Source of the DNA: Herbaspirillum sp. AP02
GTDB lineage: Bacteria > Pseudomonadota > Gammaproteobacteria > Burkholderiales > Burkholderiaceae_D
NCBI RefSeq assembly: GCF_015767275.1
Contig: NZ_JADWMY010000008.1
Coordinates: 124,001-188,000, forward strand
Direction of reading: 5' to 3'
Length of the DNA: 64,000 bases
The notes below the pieces were generated by a model. That model did not search any database. It was not told where the DNA came from and saw only the letters and a program-made list of their open reading frames with translations. Every line of letters starts with the position of its first letter. The first letter of the stretch is position 1. A program made the position numbers and the translations under genes. Below are positions 17,463 through 25,249 of this stretch, in pieces.

Positions 17463-17898
17463 GGATAAATTCCTCTGTTTCAGTGTTGATGGGAAAAGCG
17501 AGACTCATCGTAGAGGGCAGGATTGGCATGGTCTCGCCCGCTTGTGCAGGATCGTTTGTTCAATTGCGCAAGCGGGCCAACGCCTGCTGGAGAGGGAGGA
17601 AAGGTGGATTGCTGGCATGAACCTTGCGAAGTTCCGGCTCAACGCTGGAAATGCCCGGCCTGTGTCACGCCGCGACCGACTCCGGTGCATCGGGCGGCAC
17701 CAGCACGAAGCGCGCAGTGCTGCGCGTCCCCAGCGTGGGGCGGATTGGGCCTGCGGCGTGGTAGCCGCGACCCGGACCTCCGCCAAGTTGACTTTTCGTG
17801 CAAGGCCACTTGACTACTTGTGCAATGAAGCGAGAATTCAAGGCGCGTTCGGGCATTCGCCGCGGGCACGCACCGGATGTCCAGAAAGGATGACGGCA

Positions 17899-18951
17899 AT
17901 GAAGCTCTGGTCTACCCAATCTCACGCGCAGAACGAGCGCTTCAGCTACTGGCGCGAGGTGCTGTGCGAGGCGTTCGTCTCGCTCAATCCTGTCCTTGAG
18001 GAAAAGCATACGGCTATTGATTTTGCGGGAGAGGTGAGTTCGCGGCCACTCTCGACGACCGCGCAGACGTGCGTGTTTTCCAAGGCACAACACATACAGC
18101 GACGCGGCGAGGAGATCCGTCGCAATCCGGTCGAGTACTGTTTTGCGAATTTCCAGCTCGAAGGCTCATGCGTGGTGCGCCAGGATGGACAGGAAAGCCT
18201 GGTACTGCCCGGTGACTTCTCCATTGTGGACAGCACGCGCCCCTACTTCCTGGATTACCAGGGAGATTGGCATGTACTGTCGTTCCGCATTCCCAGGGAG
18301 CAAGTGATCTCCAGGCTGGCCTCACCCTACAAGGCAACAGCACGTCGGGTGGACGGCAATACGGGCATGGGACTGGTAGCATCCCGCTTCGCCCGTTCGC
18401 TTGAGCAGGTGGATGTGGATGCGGGGAGTGGTGTACAGGACGGTCTCAGCGCCGCGCTCAACAGCATCATCGCCATCGCGCTGGGAGCCACGCTGGAGGC
18501 TCAAGAGCGGGACCGAATCCCGGTGCGGGAGGCCTTCCGCCTGGCCGTCGAGACCTATATCCGCGACCACCTGGAAGAGCCTCACCTCGGGCCGGACATG
18601 CTGGCCTTGCGCTTCAAGGTTTCGCGTCGCACTCTGTATGGCCTGTTCGAGGAGGCGCCGCTCTCCGTCAGCAGCCTGATCCGGGAGTTGCGCCTGCAAA
18701 GCAGTGCGCGTGATCTGCTTAGTCGTGGCCACCTCGGTGTCCTCGCCGTGGCGTTGCGCTGGGGATTCAGCGATGCTTCCCATTTTTCCCGGTTGTTCAA
18801 ACGCCGCTTCGGCGTCTGTCCGCGCGAGTTTGTGGACTTCACACTCAAGGGGGGCTTGGATGCGGTGAACGGCGGGGCGTTCGTCCTGTCACTCCCGGAC
18901 GCCAAGCTTGGTGCGGGGCGCCAACCGCCTTTGGGCATAACTCACTCTTAG
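17899..18951 (+). CDS. AraC-family regulator with AraC-binding-like N-terminal domain
   Basis: The protein has 350 residues from the ATG at 17899, preceded by AAAGGA; another ATG lies three codons upstream. The N-terminal half (FSYWREVLCEAFVSLNP, FANFQLEGSCVVRQDGQES, VLPGDFSIVDSTRPYFLDY) is the cupin-like sensor domain found in FeaR/NahR-type aromatic-catabolism activators. The C-terminal half has both AraC helix-turn-helix units (MLALRFKVSRRTLYGLFEE and ALRWGFSDASHFSRLFKRRF). It diverges from the acyl-CoA dehydrogenase gene and probably controls it. The 436 bases between the two genes hold no other convincing gene. Confidence 0.88.
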   Translation: MKLWSTQSHAQNERFSYWREVLCEAFVSLNPVLEEKHTAIDFAGEVSSRPLSTTAQTCVFSKAQHIQRRGEEIRRNPVEYCFANFQLEGSCVVRQDGQESLVLPGDFSIVDSTRPYFLDYQGDWHVLSFRIPREQVISRLASPYKATARRVDGNTGMGLVASRFARSLEQVDVDAGSGVQDGLSAALNSIIAIALGATLEAQERDRIPVREAFRLAVETYIRDHLEEPHLGPDMLALRFKVSRRTLYGLFEEAPLSVSSLIRELRLQSSARDLLSRGHLGVLAVALRWGFSDASHFSRLFKRRFGVCPREFVDFTLKGGLDAVNGGAFVLSLPDAKLGAGRQPPLGITHS

Positions 18952-18996
18952 TGGGTGGAATACTTTCTTGTCATGGCCCAGCCAAACCTGCTTACT

Positions 18997-19463
18997 TCAG
19001 GCTGCTAAGGCTAACGCCTCAGCCGGTGTCTTCATCCTCAGCGCCTGATGCGGCCGGCGGTGGTTATGGAAGCTAATCCAATCGCCAATGATGTGACTGG
19101 CGTGTTGCAATGCTTCGAAGCGATGCCGATCGGCACACTGCTCCTTCAGGGGGGGGGGGCTGACGACGCGTTCGACCATGCCATTCTGCTGCGGGCAATG
19201 CGGCGTGATGAACTCCTGCTGCAGCCCGCACAGCGGACCAACGCCGTGTAACTACGGCTGGTGAACACCAAGCCGTTATCGGAGAGCAGCAAGAACGACG
19301 CCGTCACGCGGCCCGGCGAACCATAACGCGGGATCAGCGCTTGCTCCAGGGCCGACTCTGCCGTCTTCGACTTGCCCGAACGCGACAGATGCCAGCTCAG
19401 TAATTCCCGCGTGTGGCAATCAATCACCAGGGCCAGCAGCGCCCAGCCATCACGCCCTGTCAA
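18997..19463 (-). pseudogene. IS3-family transposase (OrfB) remnant
   Basis: On the minus strand, two overlapping frames together give the catalytic core end of an IS3-type integrase: LLALVIDCHTRELLSWHLS, LLSDNGLVFTSR (second catalytic Asp region), then after a frameshift NGMVERV and KEQCADRHRFEALQHASHII, and FHNHRRPHQALRMKTPAEAL. The N-terminal part with the first Asp, OrfA and the inverted repeats are absent. A ten-G tract at about 19150-19159 adds one residue in the middle. It is inactive. Confidence 0.82.
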
Positions 19464-19479
19464 GATGCGAATGTCTGCT

Positions 19480-19735
19480 CAGCGCAGGGCGTGGGCATCT
19501 ATCCGCTGGTGAAGCAGTTCTTCCCTAGCACCACGGCTATCAGCTACTCGCTGAAGTCAAAACGCGGATGGTGATCAAAGCAAAAAACATCATCCGCAGT
19601 GGCCGCTTGCGGTTCGATGCAGGCCGGACGGACATCGCGCAGTCCTTCATGGCCATCCGCAAGATCCTCACGCCCAGCGGCCGCGCCGTCACCTATGACG
19701 CGTGCCGCCGCAATTACTTGAGACCATGCCCAACA
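19480..19735 (+). pseudogene. Phage terminase large-subunit remnant
   Basis: The frame YPLVKQFFPSTTAISYSLKS runs into a one-base deletion near 19560 and continues as MVIKAKNIIRSGRLRFDAGR, TDIAQSFMAIRKILTPSGRA, VTYDA. This pattern (an RFDAG segment, then a Ser/Met-rich helix, then SGRxVTYxA) is familiar from the nuclease part of terminases of Mu-like and other tailed phages. The rest of the gene and other phage genes are missing. The bases from 19736 to 20026 contain nothing recognisable except the dyad at 19991. Confidence 0.5.
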
Positions 19736-19990
19736 ACACCGGTGGATTCGGCGATGTAACGAAGGCCGTGGCCTAGCCGCCACACGACGTGCACCAGCGC
19801 TTCAGCCGGATTGCCGCTGCCATTCTGTGACTAGCCAATAGCCATCGAGCTGCTGTTTTACGACATTCATTGCCGAGAGGATTACCAACGCCAGCAAGCC
19901 GCATGGCAGCGCTTTGGGTGCTGGCTGTCAAAAGGGAATCAGGGCTGGGCAGCAGTTGTTGCTTGACCCTATAGTTGGATAGAGCTATAT

Positions 19991-20012
19991 TTAGGAAATA
20001 TTTAATTCCTAA
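19991..20012. promoter_or_regulatory. Inverted repeat upstream of tetR-MFS pair, probable operator
   Basis: TTAGGAA and TTCCTAA form a perfect seven-base inverted repeat with an eight-base AT spacer, 15 bases before the TetR start codon in an AT-rich region. Size and place fit a TetR autoregulatory operator. Confidence 0.5.
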
Positions 20013-20026
20013 TTAAATTCTATTTA

Positions 20027-20647
20027 ATGATCATTCATTCAGACACATTGTCGAATTCTCGTAGTCGTGGGCGGCCCCGCGAGTTCGACATGGACGATGC
20101 TCTGGACAAGGCTGTCCGGGTTTTCTGTGAGCGTGGATACCACGCGACTTCCATTGCCGACCTCACTTCGGCAATGGAATTGGCCTCGGGCAGCATTTAC
20201 AAGGCATTCAAGGACAAGCGCGCTGTCTTTCTGGCTGCGTTCGACCACTACAAGGCTATACGCGATGCACAGTTGCGCGAAGCTATCCATCGGGGGGGCA
20301 ATGGCCGAGAGCGGTTGCGCAACGCCCTCGACTTCTTTGCTGCCTCATCTTACGGCGCACAAGGAAAGTTGGGATGCCTAGTGGTCAGCGGCGCGGCCGA
20401 GTTGGCGACGTTCGATGAGGAAATTTCGCAGCGCGTCACCGGATCGCTGGAAAAAAGCGAAATCATGCTGGGAGAATTACTCCGGCAAGGACAGGACGAT
20501 GGTTCGATTCCCGTAACCCTCGACAATCAGTCCACGGCTCGGCTGATGCTCTGTGTTCTGCAAGGTATGCGCGTCATCGGTAAGGCGGGCCGTAGCAAGA
20601 AGGATATGCAGGCCGTAGCTGATGCCGCAATGAAATTGCTTGACTGA
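20027..20647 (+). CDS. TetR/AcrR-family transcriptional regulator
   Basis: The protein has 206 residues. It has an N-terminal helix-turn-helix (GRPREFDMDDALDKAVRVF, HATSIADLTSAMELASGSIY, KAFKDK) and a C-terminal domain with GCLVVSGAAELATFDEEI, as in TetR_C_16/AefR-like regulators. The start region overlaps an AT-rich promoter; the ribosome-binding site is weak. The MFS transporter gene follows 37 bases after the stop, so the regulator very likely represses itself and the pump. The pair sits between mobile-element remnants and was probably acquired. Confidence 0.88.
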   Translation: MIIHSDTLSNSRSRGRPREFDMDDALDKAVRVFCERGYHATSIADLTSAMELASGSIYKAFKDKRAVFLAAFDHYKAIRDAQLREAIHRGGNGRERLRNALDFFAASSYGAQGKLGCLVVSGAAELATFDEEISQRVTGSLEKSEIMLGELLRQGQDDGSIPVTLDNQSTARLMLCVLQGMRVIGKAGRSKKDMQAVADAAMKLLD

Positions 20648-20684
20648 TTTTTTGTCAATTTAGGACATAAACATTCCCTTTTTG

Positions 20685-21893
20685 ATGGATCCCATGACAA
20701 CACCAGCATCTTCACCCGCCACCACGGCGCAACCGCATGCTATATCCCCCTGGCTGACTTCGCTGTTGGCCGTGGCCTCCGGTCTGATCGCTGCCAACAT
20801 CTACTACGCGCAGCCGCTGGCCGGCCCGATCGGTGCGGCACTGGGTATATCCCCGCAGGCGACCGGGCTGATCGTGACACTGACGCAGATCGGCTATGGA
20901 CTGGGCCTGCTGCTAATCGTGCCGCTAGGCGACCTGATAGAGAACCGCAAGCTGACATTGGCATTGCTGCTGATTGCGGCCCTATCCCTGCTGGCCGCAG
21001 GATTGTCCACGCATCCGCTGCCATTCCTGCTATCGGCGCTTGGCATCGGCATTGGCACCGTCGCGGTGCAGGTGCTGGTGCCTTATGCCGCGCACATGGC
21101 TCCGGCAGCCATGCGTGGGCGCGTAGTCGGCAACGTGATGAGCGGGCTGATGCTTGGCATCATGCTGGCGCGACCAGTGTCGAGCTTCCTCACCCAGCTT
21201 GCTTCCTGGCATCTGGTGTTTTTTGCGTCAGCTGTGGGAATGGTATTGCTGGCGGGCGTGCTGGGCTACAAGTTGCCGCGCCGTGTGCCAGCCGGGAAAC
21301 TGAGCTACGGTGAACTGCTGGCGTCGATGGCCGGTCTGGTACGCACAACGCCCGTGCTGCGCCGCCGGGCGCTCTACCATGCCGCGCTGTTCGGGGCGTT
21401 CAGTCTGTTCTGGACGACCACTCCGCTGCTGCTGGCCGGGCCGACCTACGGCCTTTCGCAAGGCGGTATTGCCCTCTTCGCCCTGGCCGGTGTGGCGGGA
21501 GCTATTGCCGCCCCTATCGCGGGCCGCGTGGCTGATCGGGGCGGGAGCCGTCCGGCCACGGCAGTGGCCATGTTGGCAGTGGTGGCGGGCTTCTTGTTGA
21601 GCCATCTGGGCATGCCTGGCTCGTCGTGGTCGCTGGGCTGGCTTGTGCTGGCGGCAATCGTGCTGGATTTCGGAGTGTCCGCCAATATGACGCTGGGACA
21701 ACGAGCGATCTTTGCGCTGGGCGCGGAAGTACGCTCCCGGCTTAATGGCCTCTACATGACAACGTTTTTCCTGGGCGGCGCACTCGGTTCTGCACTCGGT
21801 GCCTGGATGTACGCCAGCGGTGGTTGGGCGTGGGCATCTTCCATCGGCATCGCACTGCCAGTCGTAGCCTTGATGTATTTGGCGACCGAATAA
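20685..21893 (+). CDS. MFS transporter (probable drug or metabolite efflux)
   Basis: The protein has about 402 residues with twelve predicted membrane segments. The N-terminal half has the MFS motif-A-like loop (VPLGDLIENRKLTL) and NIYYAQPLAGPIGAALGISP, a start typical of the YgaY/YnfM-like proton-driven exporters. The second half contains GRVADRGGSRPATAVAM, the corresponding loop of the repeat. It lies directly after the TetR gene. ATG codons at 20685 and 20694 and a TTG at 20682 are all possible starts. The transported compound is unknown. Confidence 0.88.
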   Translation: MDPMTTPASSPATTAQPHAISPWLTSLLAVASGLIAANIYYAQPLAGPIGAALGISPQATGLIVTLTQIGYGLGLLLIVPLGDLIENRKLTLALLLIAALSLLAAGLSTHPLPFLLSALGIGIGTVAVQVLVPYAAHMAPAAMRGRVVGNVMSGLMLGIMLARPVSSFLTQLASWHLVFFASAVGMVLLAGVLGYKLPRRVPAGKLSYGELLASMAGLVRTTPVLRRRALYHAALFGAFSLFWTTTPLLLAGPTYGLSQGGIALFALAGVAGAIAAPIAGRVADRGGSRPATAVAMLAVVAGFLLSHLGMPGSSWSLGWLVLAAIVLDFGVSANMTLGQRAIFALGAEVRSRLNGLYMTTFFLGGALGSALGAWMYASGGWAWASSIGIALPVVALMYLATE

Positions 21894-22060
21894 CACATGG
21901 GATGTGACAACTACACTCGGTTGCTGGGGCAGGAACCTGGGCAGTGCTCGATGGGGGAGGGTAGCCCGCATAAGGTGAGCCGATTCCCCGGAAATTTGCA
22001 TCCTAAGTTGCCCCATGTTGAGACCACAATCCTGCTCATCACAGCGAGCGGGAGAACGGA

Positions 22061-22440
22061 GTGATAGACGTGGCCCTACTTGGAATTATTTGACGCTGGT
22101 ACATCTGCGATCGCATCTCGATTAGAGAAATCTCCCTCCGGCTGGACATTTCTCGAAACACGGTTCGTCGCTATATCCGATCCGGAGCGATCAAGCCTTC
22201 CTTCCCCTCAAGGCAATCGTCCAGTGTCTGGATGAATTTGCGCCTCGACTTTCAGCCTGGCTTAGCGCTGAGGCAGTCAAATCGCGCAAGCAGAAAAGAA
22301 CCCTGAAACAGATGTTCCTGGACTTAAGGAAGCTCGAATATGAAGAGTCTTATGACCGCGTGGCAACCTCCGGGAGGCAATGGAGCTGGGTCAATGGAGA
22401 GGGCAATTCTGCAAGCAAATCAACAGTAGTGGGGAATGAG
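22061..22440 (+). pseudogene. IS21-family istA transposase remnant
   Basis: The frame from GTG 22061 gives the N-terminal region of IstA: a TGA stop after LLGII, then RISIREISLRLDISRNTVRR, YIRSGAIKPSFPS. After a frameshift near 22230 comes DEFAPRLSAWLSAEAVKSRK, QKRTLKQMFLDLRKLEYE, then NSASKST. The catalytic domain, istB and the ends are missing. The bases from 21894 to 22060 show nothing recognisable. Confidence 0.75.
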
Positions 22441-22478
22441 CCCGTGCCCAGGGGTTTATCGCTGTGAAGTAACGGAGC

Positions 22479-22640
22479 TTAGGGGGCGCTGTCGCGCGTG
22501 AGGTAAGCATGCAAGTGATCGTTTATCAGATGCACCGCAATGGCGTGGCGATTGCCCGTGATCTGCTGGGCGATGAGGCGCGCAACATCGGAGAGCTGCG
22601 CGTGGGCGTATTCGAGGATGGTGGCCGGCTGCAGGGTGAT
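22479..22640 (-). pseudogene. Possible C-terminal fragment of a lost gene
   Basis: A minus-strand frame without a start codon reads TLQPATILEYAHAQLSDVAR, LIAQQITGNRHAIAVHLIND, HLHAYLTRDSAP and stops at 22479. The composition is that of a real soluble protein end, unlike the other frames here, but I do not recognise the family. It lies at the edge of the mobile-element debris. From 22641 to 23029 I see nothing convincing; the sequence there is AT-richer than its surroundings. Confidence 0.3.
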
Positions 22641-23029
22641 AGCGGCAGGTCATCATGGCGCTGGTTGCGTACCTTTGGTTGTTCTGATAATCCTATCCGG
22701 AAAGTTTGGAAAGTCGATTTAGGAACACAAACAGTTTTTTCGTATGAGCGCGCCTTCTTTGCGTATCACGCTGATGCCGATCCAACTTTTAATTTGGAAT
22801 TGTCCGCATTGACTCTTTTTGTGTTTTTCTTTTCAGCATTTAGAGTGACGGGCGGTATTTGAGTGTACCTATCACCAGATACCGTCGCTGCACGCGCAAA
22901 CATGTGAACGCGGCGGCGTCCGGAAAACCCGCTGCCTCGACCGAATCAGCAGTTTTTTTGTTTGCCCGGGGTCTCGTTTGCCGAAGTCCAGGCTGGCACA
23001 TGGCTCGCCATCTATCGGCGCGCGAGCGT

Positions 23030-24415
23030 TCAACTTCCGGGAGCATCGACGCCGCTCGAGCGCAGCGGAACCGTAAAACAAGCCTCGATCCCCTTCCCGG
23101 GGCCAGGCCTGAGCGTCAACGTTCCGCCCAGGGCGGCAGTGATGGCATTGACGATCGCCAGGCCAAGCCCGCTGCCATACCCGCTCGGCTCCTTGCGCCA
23201 GAAGCGCTCGACCGCCTGGTTGCATTCCGCAGGTGTCAGTCCCGGGCCTTCGTCGAGTACGTTGAAACACAAGCTGGTGTCATCTTTCACTTCAACGCGC
23301 AACACGACCTTGCTGGACGGTGGCGAGTGTCGCAGGGCATTGTCCAGCAGGTTGCGCAACGCCGAGATCAGCAGCGCTTCAGGCAAGATAAAGCGCATCG
23401 CGCTGACCGTCGGCTCGATGTGTGCCTCGATGCGTTGCTGCGCGTCTTCGGACACCATCAAATCGCTTAGCGCCTGCGTCACGACTGCCCCGGCGGTACC
23501 CCACGCTGACACCTGCAGATGCCCGCTATTGGCATCGAGTCTGGCAAGCAGCAACAACTGATCCATTGTCGCCTGCAATCGCAGCACACCTTCGTTTGCC
23601 GAGAAGAGAGCCTTGGCCAAGACATCGTCGGCATCCTGCCTGGTCGATGCAAGCTGCGCCACCTGCAGGTGAGTCTTGACGGCCGTCAGCGGCGTCCTGA
23701 GTTCGTGCGCCGCGTCACCGGTGAAGCGGCGCTCGCGCGCAATCGTCCCATGCACCTTGTCCAGCAGACACCTTATCGTTTCCACTAGCGGACGCAGTTC
23801 GGGCGGAACGTCGGTCGCGGGAAGTGGCATTTCATCATCAGGACGTCGTTGCGCCAGCGCCGCACGCACTCTCTCGATGGGACGCAGCCCGCGATCGATG
23901 CCGAATCCGACCAGCAGAAGACTACCACCCAACGCCACGATGAACGGCATGCCGACGCTCAATGCGATGTCCCGCAGCAAGAGCCGCCGCAAATCGATCC
24001 GGTCCGCCGTCGCGATACGAATACCGCCTTGTTCCAGCACATAGGTCCGCCAGGGTTTTCCGCCGAAGGTATGCATGCCGTATCCCGCCGCCGCACCCGA
24101 CAACCCCGGGCTATCAGCGGTCCGGGCCATGGTCCTGGCGAGAACCTCGCCACGCAACAGACTGACTTCGCAGGCCAATCCATCGCGCGCGACCACCTCG
24201 AGCGTGGAAGACATCTTACCGTCGACGGGACCGTCCAGCGTCGGCAGTTGCGATACGAGACCTGCTACCATGCGTGCAGAAGCGGCCAGGCGATCATCGA
24301 GCGCCGTGCGCAGCTCTTGGCGTATATCGAGAAACATCCAGATCGCGACCAGCGCCCACAACAAGGTGAGCGAAAGACCGATGATGAGCAGCAAGCGTAG
24401 ACGAAGGCTCATCAT
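23030..24415 (-). CDS. Sensor histidine kinase, DsbS/QseC-like
   Basis: The protein has 461 residues. It has two membrane segments (about 6-28 and 150-173) bounding a periplasmic domain of about 120 residues, then a HAMP-like linker, a HisKA H-box with phospho-acceptor His238 (FTGDAAHELRTPLTAVK), an N box (ISALRNLLDNALRHSP) and G boxes (LDEGPGLT, GYGSGLGLAIV). The periplasmic domain contains one cysteine, Cys82 (DGLACEVSLLRGE). It overlaps the response regulator gene by four bases, so the two are translated together. It probably senses a metal or redox signal and controls the divergent dsb genes. Confidence 0.88.
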   Translation of the reverse strand: MMSLRLRLLLIIGLSLTLLWALVAIWMFLDIRQELRTALDDRLAASARMVAGLVSQLPTLDGPVDGKMSSTLEVVARDGLACEVSLLRGEVLARTMARTADSPGLSGAAAGYGMHTFGGKPWRTYVLEQGGIRIATADRIDLRRLLLRDIALSVGMPFIVALGGSLLLVGFGIDRGLRPIERVRAALAQRRPDDEMPLPATDVPPELRPLVETIRCLLDKVHGTIARERRFTGDAAHELRTPLTAVKTHLQVAQLASTRQDADDVLAKALFSANEGVLRLQATMDQLLLLARLDANSGHLQVSAWGTAGAVVTQALSDLMVSEDAQQRIEAHIEPTVSAMRFILPEALLISALRNLLDNALRHSPPSSKVVLRVEVKDDTSLCFNVLDEGPGLTPAECNQAVERFWRKEPSGYGSGLGLAIVNAITAALGGTLTLRPGPGKGIEACFTVPLRSSGVDAPGS

Positions 24416-25086
24416 GTCGCGCTTCCTTGCGCCTGGCCGAGGCGGTAGCCCAAGCCTCGCACCGTCTCGACAATGCCGGCCCCGAGCTTGCGGCGCAGGT
24501 GATGGATATGCACGTTGACCGCATTGCTCTCGACGTCCAGTTCAAATCCGTAAAGGCTGTCGCGCAATTGGTCAGTGGTAAGGATCTGCCGCGGATATTG
24601 CAGCAATGCGCGCAGCAACGCCAGCTCGCGCCTGGACAGATCGACCGGGTTTCCACGCAGCCTGACTTCCCCAGTCGACGCGGCGAACACCAGTTCCCCG
24701 TGCTTGACGCAATCTGCACTGCGCCCCGAAACACGGCGCAAAATCGCCTGCAGCCGTGCCAGCAGTTCATTCAGGTCAAACGGTTTGAGCACATAATCGT
24801 CGGCGCCTGCCTGCAGACCCTTGATACGGTGCTCCACGGCGTCGCGAGCGGTCAATACCAGCACTGGCATGTCGCTTCCTTGCGCGCGCCACCGCTTCAC
24901 CAACTCCATGCCGTCCGCATCCGGCAGACCGAGGTCAAGGATGCAGATATCGAAGTGCGACGTCGCCAGCACGGCCTGCACCTGCCGGGCCGATCCGACG
25001 TGGTCTACGGTGAGTCCGTGCAGGCGCAGGCCGGCGACGATACCGCTGGCCACTAGGGCGTCATCCTCGATCAATAACACATGCAC
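24412..25086 (-). CDS. OmpR-family response regulator, DsbR/QseB-like
   Basis: The protein has 224 residues. The receiver domain shows the acidic pair IEDDA, phospho-acceptor Asp51 (ICILDLGLPDADG), a Thr/Ala switch (LVLTARD) and Lys101 (VLKPFDLNEL). The C-terminal winged helix has LSRRELALLRALLQYPRQIL and VHIHHLRRKL, then RGLGYRL. It is the first gene of the minus-strand operon and faces dsbD. The two long TTAAGGCA/TGCCTTAA palindromes in the divergent region are likely binding sites. Confidence 0.9.
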   Translation of the reverse strand: MHVLLIEDDALVASGIVAGLRLHGLTVDHVGSARQVQAVLATSHFDICILDLGLPDADGMELVKRWRAQGSDMPVLVLTARDAVEHRIKGLQAGADDYVLKPFDLNELLARLQAILRRVSGRSADCVKHGELVFAASTGEVRLRGNPVDLSRRELALLRALLQYPRQILTTDQLRDSLYGFELDVESNAVNVHIHHLRRKLGAGIVETVRGLGYRLGQAQGSAT

Positions 25087-25148
25087 GACAGGCCACCTCC
25101 TTGATCCACTGGGCTTTCTTGCACTTTCCGGGCTTCAGGACGCCAGGA

Positions 25149-25249
25149 TTAAGGCAGCGTTAACGATGCCTTAATCCCGGTATCCCATGATAAATCAACT
25201 TGAAGGCAGCGTTAACGATGCCTTAATCCCGGTATCCCATGATAAATCA
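25149..25249. repeat. 47-bp tandem direct duplication in the divergent dsbRS/dsbD promoter
   Basis: Bases 25151-25197 are repeated exactly at 25203-25249, 52 bases apart. Each unit contains a near-palindrome, AAGGCA-(GCGTTAACGA)-TGCCTTAA, with GTTAAC at its centre, and ends with a start codon followed by ATAAATCA. The palindromes are probable response-regulator sites; a GATAAAT at the end of each unit could serve as a -10 element. The duplication also copies the apparent start codon of dsbD, making an upstream out-of-frame open frame from 25187. Confidence 0.9.

Noticed and set aside
19148..19160. Ten-G homopolymer as a possible phase-variation tract
   Set aside because: It lies in a transposase remnant that is already broken by another frameshift, so slippage would have no product to switch; a sequencing artefact is also possible.
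22509..22862. A 117-codon plus-strand frame in the debris after the istA remnant
   Set aside because: Its first third is opposite a more protein-like minus-strand fragment and its end is an AT-rich hydrophobic run without a family; not supported as a gene.
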